Of a stretch of 64,000 nucleotides of DNA, positions 27,501 through 33,500 are shown one piece after another. Numbering within the stretch: position 1 is the stretch's first letter; each line of letters begins with the position of its first letter. The translations under genes were made by a program, and so were the position numbers. The DNA lies in contig OU015649.1 in the NCBI GenBank assembly GCA_907165275.2, positions 5,920,001 to 5,984,000 on the forward strand, in the 5' to 3' direction. The DNA is from Zygaena filipendulae. Its lineage: Eukaryota > Arthropoda > Insecta > Lepidoptera > Zygaenidae. The notes under the pieces are model-generated. The model had not been told where the DNA came from, did no database searches, and saw nothing but the letters and a program-made list of their open reading frames with translations.

Positions 27501-30500
27501 GTGGCGTAACCGCATCATCTTTTATATAATCGGTCTCTTTACGTACCCCTGATAAAGTTCTTTTAAGTTTCTGTAAACAAAATAATAAAGAGGTCGTATT
27601 TTGTTAACCCTCAGATCATTCAAAATGGGATTTTAAAAATGTTACTACACAATATGTACATAATATGTCCTAAGTCCTAACGTGGATTTTAGGAGTGTGT
27701 GTCAATGTAAAGTTGTGTGTACTTCGTTCCTACCTAAATATCCAGGAAAAAATATTGTATTTTTATTTTATTTATTTATTCAAGAAAAAGGTACAGAAAT
27801 TATGATTTTCATGTCACTAAACTTACATAAGTTTGTCGTGACATTACAGAGTCGCCGATATAGTAGGTATACACAGTGCCCTCGGGAGGAAACACCTGTA
27901 GTAGATATAGCTACTGACCATTAAATTATTCACAACGAATTGCTAACAACATTACCAACATTTAAATACAACTATTGATACAACAAATATTGATACAACT
28001 TGTCGAAGTTCTTGGCTACGATTATTATGAATGCTCAACGTTTTATTCGATATAACTAGTTATAAAGTTTTCAGGTTGAATTTTTACGTTTCAAAGGCAT
28101 GTTTTATTTCCCCTGATATAAGTAGGAGTAACTACAGGTACCATACCTTTTCCATCTTTTTTATGATAAAATTATTCCGTTCATCGCAAGTTCCAACGGT
28201 TCCTTTGTCAGCCTCATTATTAATTTCCAATTCAGAAGAGCAGCTTTTGTTTTGAATTTCTTGTGATATTTTATTATAATCATCAGATACTGGTTTCTAG
28301 AACAACACATAATCTTAATATATAAGATCTTAATATGTATCTATACATACATATATATACGTCATAAATCACGTGTCACGTTGTTTGTCCGCGATGGACT
28401 CCTAAACTACTGAACGGATTTTGATAAAATTTTGTAACCATTTATAATATGGTCCAACTTAAATGATACGATAGTTTTTATCCCGGAATTCCCGTGGGAA
28501 CTCCGAAATTAATGCGGGGAACAGCTAATCACCGTAAACTACTGACAGGGGTACAAAGAAGGACGGAGAGTACTTTTTTCCCGGAATTCCCGCGGGAACT
28601 CTGAAATTACCGCGGATGAAATCGCGGGAGACAACTAGTAATATATAATTAATAGGCATGTTGCCAGCTTAGCAAAATCAAAATTCTAATTAGGTGGTCA
28701 ATTACAAAAATAATTATAGACACGTATATTTTGCTTTCTTTAATTAATGAACATATACATATAAAAGCGCATTAAAGTTTAGGAGTCGTAACGTCATTAA
28801 CCCGTCCCGCAGGATCTTCGAAATTAAGCGGGTGAAACCGCGGGGAGCAGCTAATAATATGTATGTAAAAACAAATTAGGAAACTTGAAAGTGTAATAAT
28901 TGCCTTTTGTGGCATTTAGAAGTGTCACAAAAATGCCCTACGCTAAAAGGGGGCCAAGCCCGCTTGTCTGCCCACTTGGGTTGTTCTGCTCACGACGAGC
29001 TCGTAGAGGGAGTTTACTTAGCCCATCCACCCACTGCCTATTTGGCTTGTCACCGGCTTCAAATCGATCAGTAGCAGCACAGTGCAGTGGTAGCAAAGTT
29101 TGTAGTTAGTAATAAAGTTACGTGTATTTTTGTCTTTTGGATTAAATCGGTATTTTGTTGTTTGTAACTTTTCAGTGTAGGGCATTTTTGTGTTTTTGAA
29201 GTCGGTTTAATTTTTTTGTTAGAATTTTGTTTATTTTTCGCTTTTAAGTGGGCTGGTAAGTGACAATAGCGTAACGTCAACAGCTCATAACCTTTTTCAA
29301 AATATTGGTTTTCCCGATGCAGGGACTTTAATTGTTAAGGAGTTGTCCTGCTACTTCACCATATGCATTATAACACATAAATTGCTTAGCAAGCATTTTA
29401 GAGTAAAGGAATGGCAAACTGTGAAATACTTATTATTCAGTAGTTCTGGTGACGATTTATGGCCTTCATCATCAGTTTCACTTCATTAGTTGGTGACTAT
29501 AAAAATACCCAAATCATTATAGGTGTGCCTATAATAGTTGGAGTTCCCTCGATTTCTCCAAGATCCCATCATCAGATCCTGATTCCGTGAGAATGGGACC
29601 CACGGGAAGCACCAGCTTACGAATAAAAAAAGAATCATCAAAATCGGTTCACCCAGTCGAAAGCTCTGAGGTAACAAACGTACATACGCGTCGAATTGAG
29701 AATCTCCTCCTTTTTTGAAGTCGGTTAAAAATTACTAGTATGCGCACGCGCAATTTTTTTTCTTTTCCGACAGAAGAAAAAAAATCTTGTAAATAATATG
29801 CATGGTCTCATATAACAATCAAAGCGACTGGATGCCTTATAAGACATTTCTTATTAGACACAAGAAAACATCCTGTAATGTGCGTAAGTAGTAACCCTGT
29901 TTCAGCTAGCAATCTTATTTCTATTTAAACAATGCAATGTTAAATATAAAATTATATATTCTTATTTACATTAAGGTAAGGTACCTTTTCTCTTGTTTTC
30001 GTCTTCTTGGTATAATCTTTGCGTCCGCCATACGTTACATTAGTTTTTTTATGATTCTCGTAATTCGATTCCAATGCAGAAGCGCGAGAGCCTGAGTTGA
30101 CCACAGTTTGAATTTGGTTCACTATTTCTAGTGCTATTTTGTTACAAGTTTCTTTATCAGGCACTGATTTCTACAACACAGCAATAAATAAAAAATTTAA
30201 TAGATGCTTTTATAAAAACTTATAAACTAAGGAATGTCTGGCAGCAATGGATTACTGAAACGGCTATATCTTACCTAAAAGTTGTACTTGTGACGTTATC
30301 AAACATTCTTATTTGAAGTCAAATACTTAAATTACAAAAGGTATTTTTCTGAATGAGGGACTGTTTACGTTACATTTAATACAAAATAGATTTATCTACC
30401 CTAAAACCTTGAAAATAGGTAAGAATAGTTATTGGTATAATAAAATAACTGATAGTTTGACAAAAGAACTCACGTTCAATATACCAGAACCACTCGCAAG

Positions 30501-33500
30501 CGATGACGATTTTTTTACAGTGTTTAATTGTGCGACAGTCTCACTCTTCTTATTCAGTATTTTAGTTGTTGTCGATGTCTCGATATAGGTGTCATTTGTG
30601 TTTATCTTCTCTGGTTTGTGTCTATACTGCTTATTTTGTACAATATCTGTACATTTTCTAAGCTGATTTCGAACATCTGTCATTTTTTTCTCGCCACAAT
30701 TGTTATCAATCTCTATATTAACTCTATCATATTCAGGTAATACATATTCATCATTGCTGACAGTTTCAGACTTGTCAGTACCATCTATACTAACTTCTTT
30801 AAAAATATCAAATATATCATCTACAGCACCATCAAAAGGTGTTTTGTCACATAACTTTAAATGATCATTCAGATTTTCAAAAGAAAAATATTCTAACTTT
30901 CCAAAATTTGCGCATTCACAAAAATCTTGTACTTCGCAAGATTCAATCGCATTGTTTAGGTTTACAAAACTTTCAGTGTTCTGAGGTACAGATACATCTT
31001 TTAATGTATAAGTACAATTGTCTACGACTGTACGAGAGCACTTTTGGTAAGTTTTCAATTGTTTTTCATTTATGTTTTTCTGCACAAGTTTTAATCCACC
31101 AGGTTTTTCTATACCTTGGATTAACAATTTAGATTGTGCAGATTTGTATTTATTTATTACAAGTGAACATGTTTTAGTATTCGTCAATTTTATTTCTCTT
31201 GAATTACTTTCTATGTTGTCTTTGTGATACTGAGTATTTTCAGTGGTTTCCATTAGATTAAAATCTCGTTTTTCAAAATCAAGGACACTATCTATATGCG
31301 CATTAGTCTTTTTATTGCCTATAACACTAGGTGTCGACGATGCTTTAAGTTTCAAGACGTGCTTAGTTACTGTACTATTTAATTGTCCATGCTGACAGCA
31401 ATTACTTATTAATTCACTAGCAGATTCAGTTAATAGGTCAGCGCTATCATTTTCGACAGTTTTTTCATCTGTGCAACCAAAAGAATTTCTATTATTAATT
31501 GGGAGAGAATGAAAACTATCAGATTTCGTCTCGATCTTACGGTATCTTGGTTCTAACGAGATATCTTTATCAGCATATTCCAACATGGTAGGCACTAGGT
31601 CTTCAACATTATCAACTGTAGATTTAGATCCTTCCGAAGTATGCAAAAATTGCTTGAAATCACATTCTTCAGCTATATCCTTTCGTAATAAAGTATTTCT
31701 AGGATTAATATCACATTTCATAGTATATGTAGGAGATATACCAGCAATACAGTTGACAGCAACATTTGAATCATAGTCAGTAATGAACTTTTTAACTACA
31801 GGAACTTTTATTTTGTTTTCTTCATTGACTTTGCATGTTAAAATCGAATTTGTAGAAGATGAATTGGAACTATAAATTAGATTTGATGAATGTTCATTCT
31901 GTTTGGATAGTAAAACTAAAGTATTTACTGGAACTGGGATAAGATTAATATCATTGGTACCGAAAAGCTCACATAATTTTAAACTCATAACTTTTTCTTC
32001 AGATACAATGTTTACTTTATTTTTACTTTTGCAGCAATTATTCATAGTACCTGTGTTTTCTAGGACATTGCTTAAATCACCTACAGTCTCTGTTATTTGC
32101 TCATTATCATCTAAATGTTCATTAACTGATGGTACTGCATCAATTCCGTCAATTTTTGCAACTAACTTGTTTAGCTCCATTGTTATTGGATGTATTATAT
32201 GGTCCAAATTTTTTATTGCAGATCCAGAATCATGATGAGGATTAATTCTTAGATCGCTTGATTCAACATGTAAATTTAAAGAATTGCAATTATTACTAGA
32301 GGAGTCACCTGACATACATTCCTGATCAACATTTGAGATTTCTTTGTTTAAATTAGCATTATGTTCCAAAGATGATATTCCATATTTAGGTATTTCTGCT
32401 TTTCCTGTATTATTACTAGTTTTTACAAGTCTGGGGCTTGAAAAAATAAACTGTTTCATCGACATCGCAGTATTTGAGAATTTTGAGACAGAGGTTTCGT
32501 TTTCTACGTAACATTGTAAAAGTCCTACATTACTTAGTACGGGTTTTTCACTATTTTTCTTATTTTCGGATTCATGATTATTTCTCTTTATATCTGAAAA
32601 AAACATATGGCAATGTCATAATCATAATCAATGTCAATCATTAGCGATGTTGGATTTTCCATATACGAATTTAATAATATAAGACGAATCAAAACTTTAG
32701 GTTTACGAGGGTCAAACTAGGATTTATTGCGAGGAAGGATCCCAAGGATCTTTTATTACTGAATCTATGGTCCACTACCTAGGTTTGAAAAAATCCCCAA
32801 CTAGGCACGCAGTTATTGCGGTAGGTGGTGACAATCGAGTCAACTCAAATTTTATAGTGACTTTGAATGTAAGATCTCGTGTGAACCCAAGTTTTCAGGT
32901 ATTGGTGAATGCGTACGTCTTGCAATCAATCACATCGCTTGTCCCAGTCATGAAAGTGACCAGAGTAGAGTGGATGGGTCTGAGTAATGATGACTTGGCT
33001 GATCCAGAATATCATAGACCAAATAAAATTGATATTTTATTAGGTGCTGAGATCTACAGTCAAGTCATACAAGGCAGGAATAAAAAAGTCCCTGAATGGA
33101 TCTGTTGTAGCTCAGGATACAAGTTTTGGGTGGATCCTGTCCGGTGTTGTCGAAGCGGATACTTCCTTCACGGGACTGGGGTCGATTACTGTGAATTGTG
33201 ATGCATTCTAGTATCCAAACCGAAAACCTATTGAATAGATTTTGGGAGTAGGAAGCGGAACCAACTGGTAATAAGAAAATGCTCACAGAGGAACAAAATA
33301 AATGTGAAACTTTTAAAGATACCAAAAGTCGTGACAAAAATGGACGCTATATAGTACGGCTTCCATTTCATAACGATAATCAACGTTGCAAGATTGGTGA
33401 CTCCAGGGCAATAGCTAAAAAAAGATTGAAGAGAACACACAGGTTAGAGAAAACTTTTGTGGAAAACAGGGTGTCTGAGATGCTGACGTCACTAGATACC

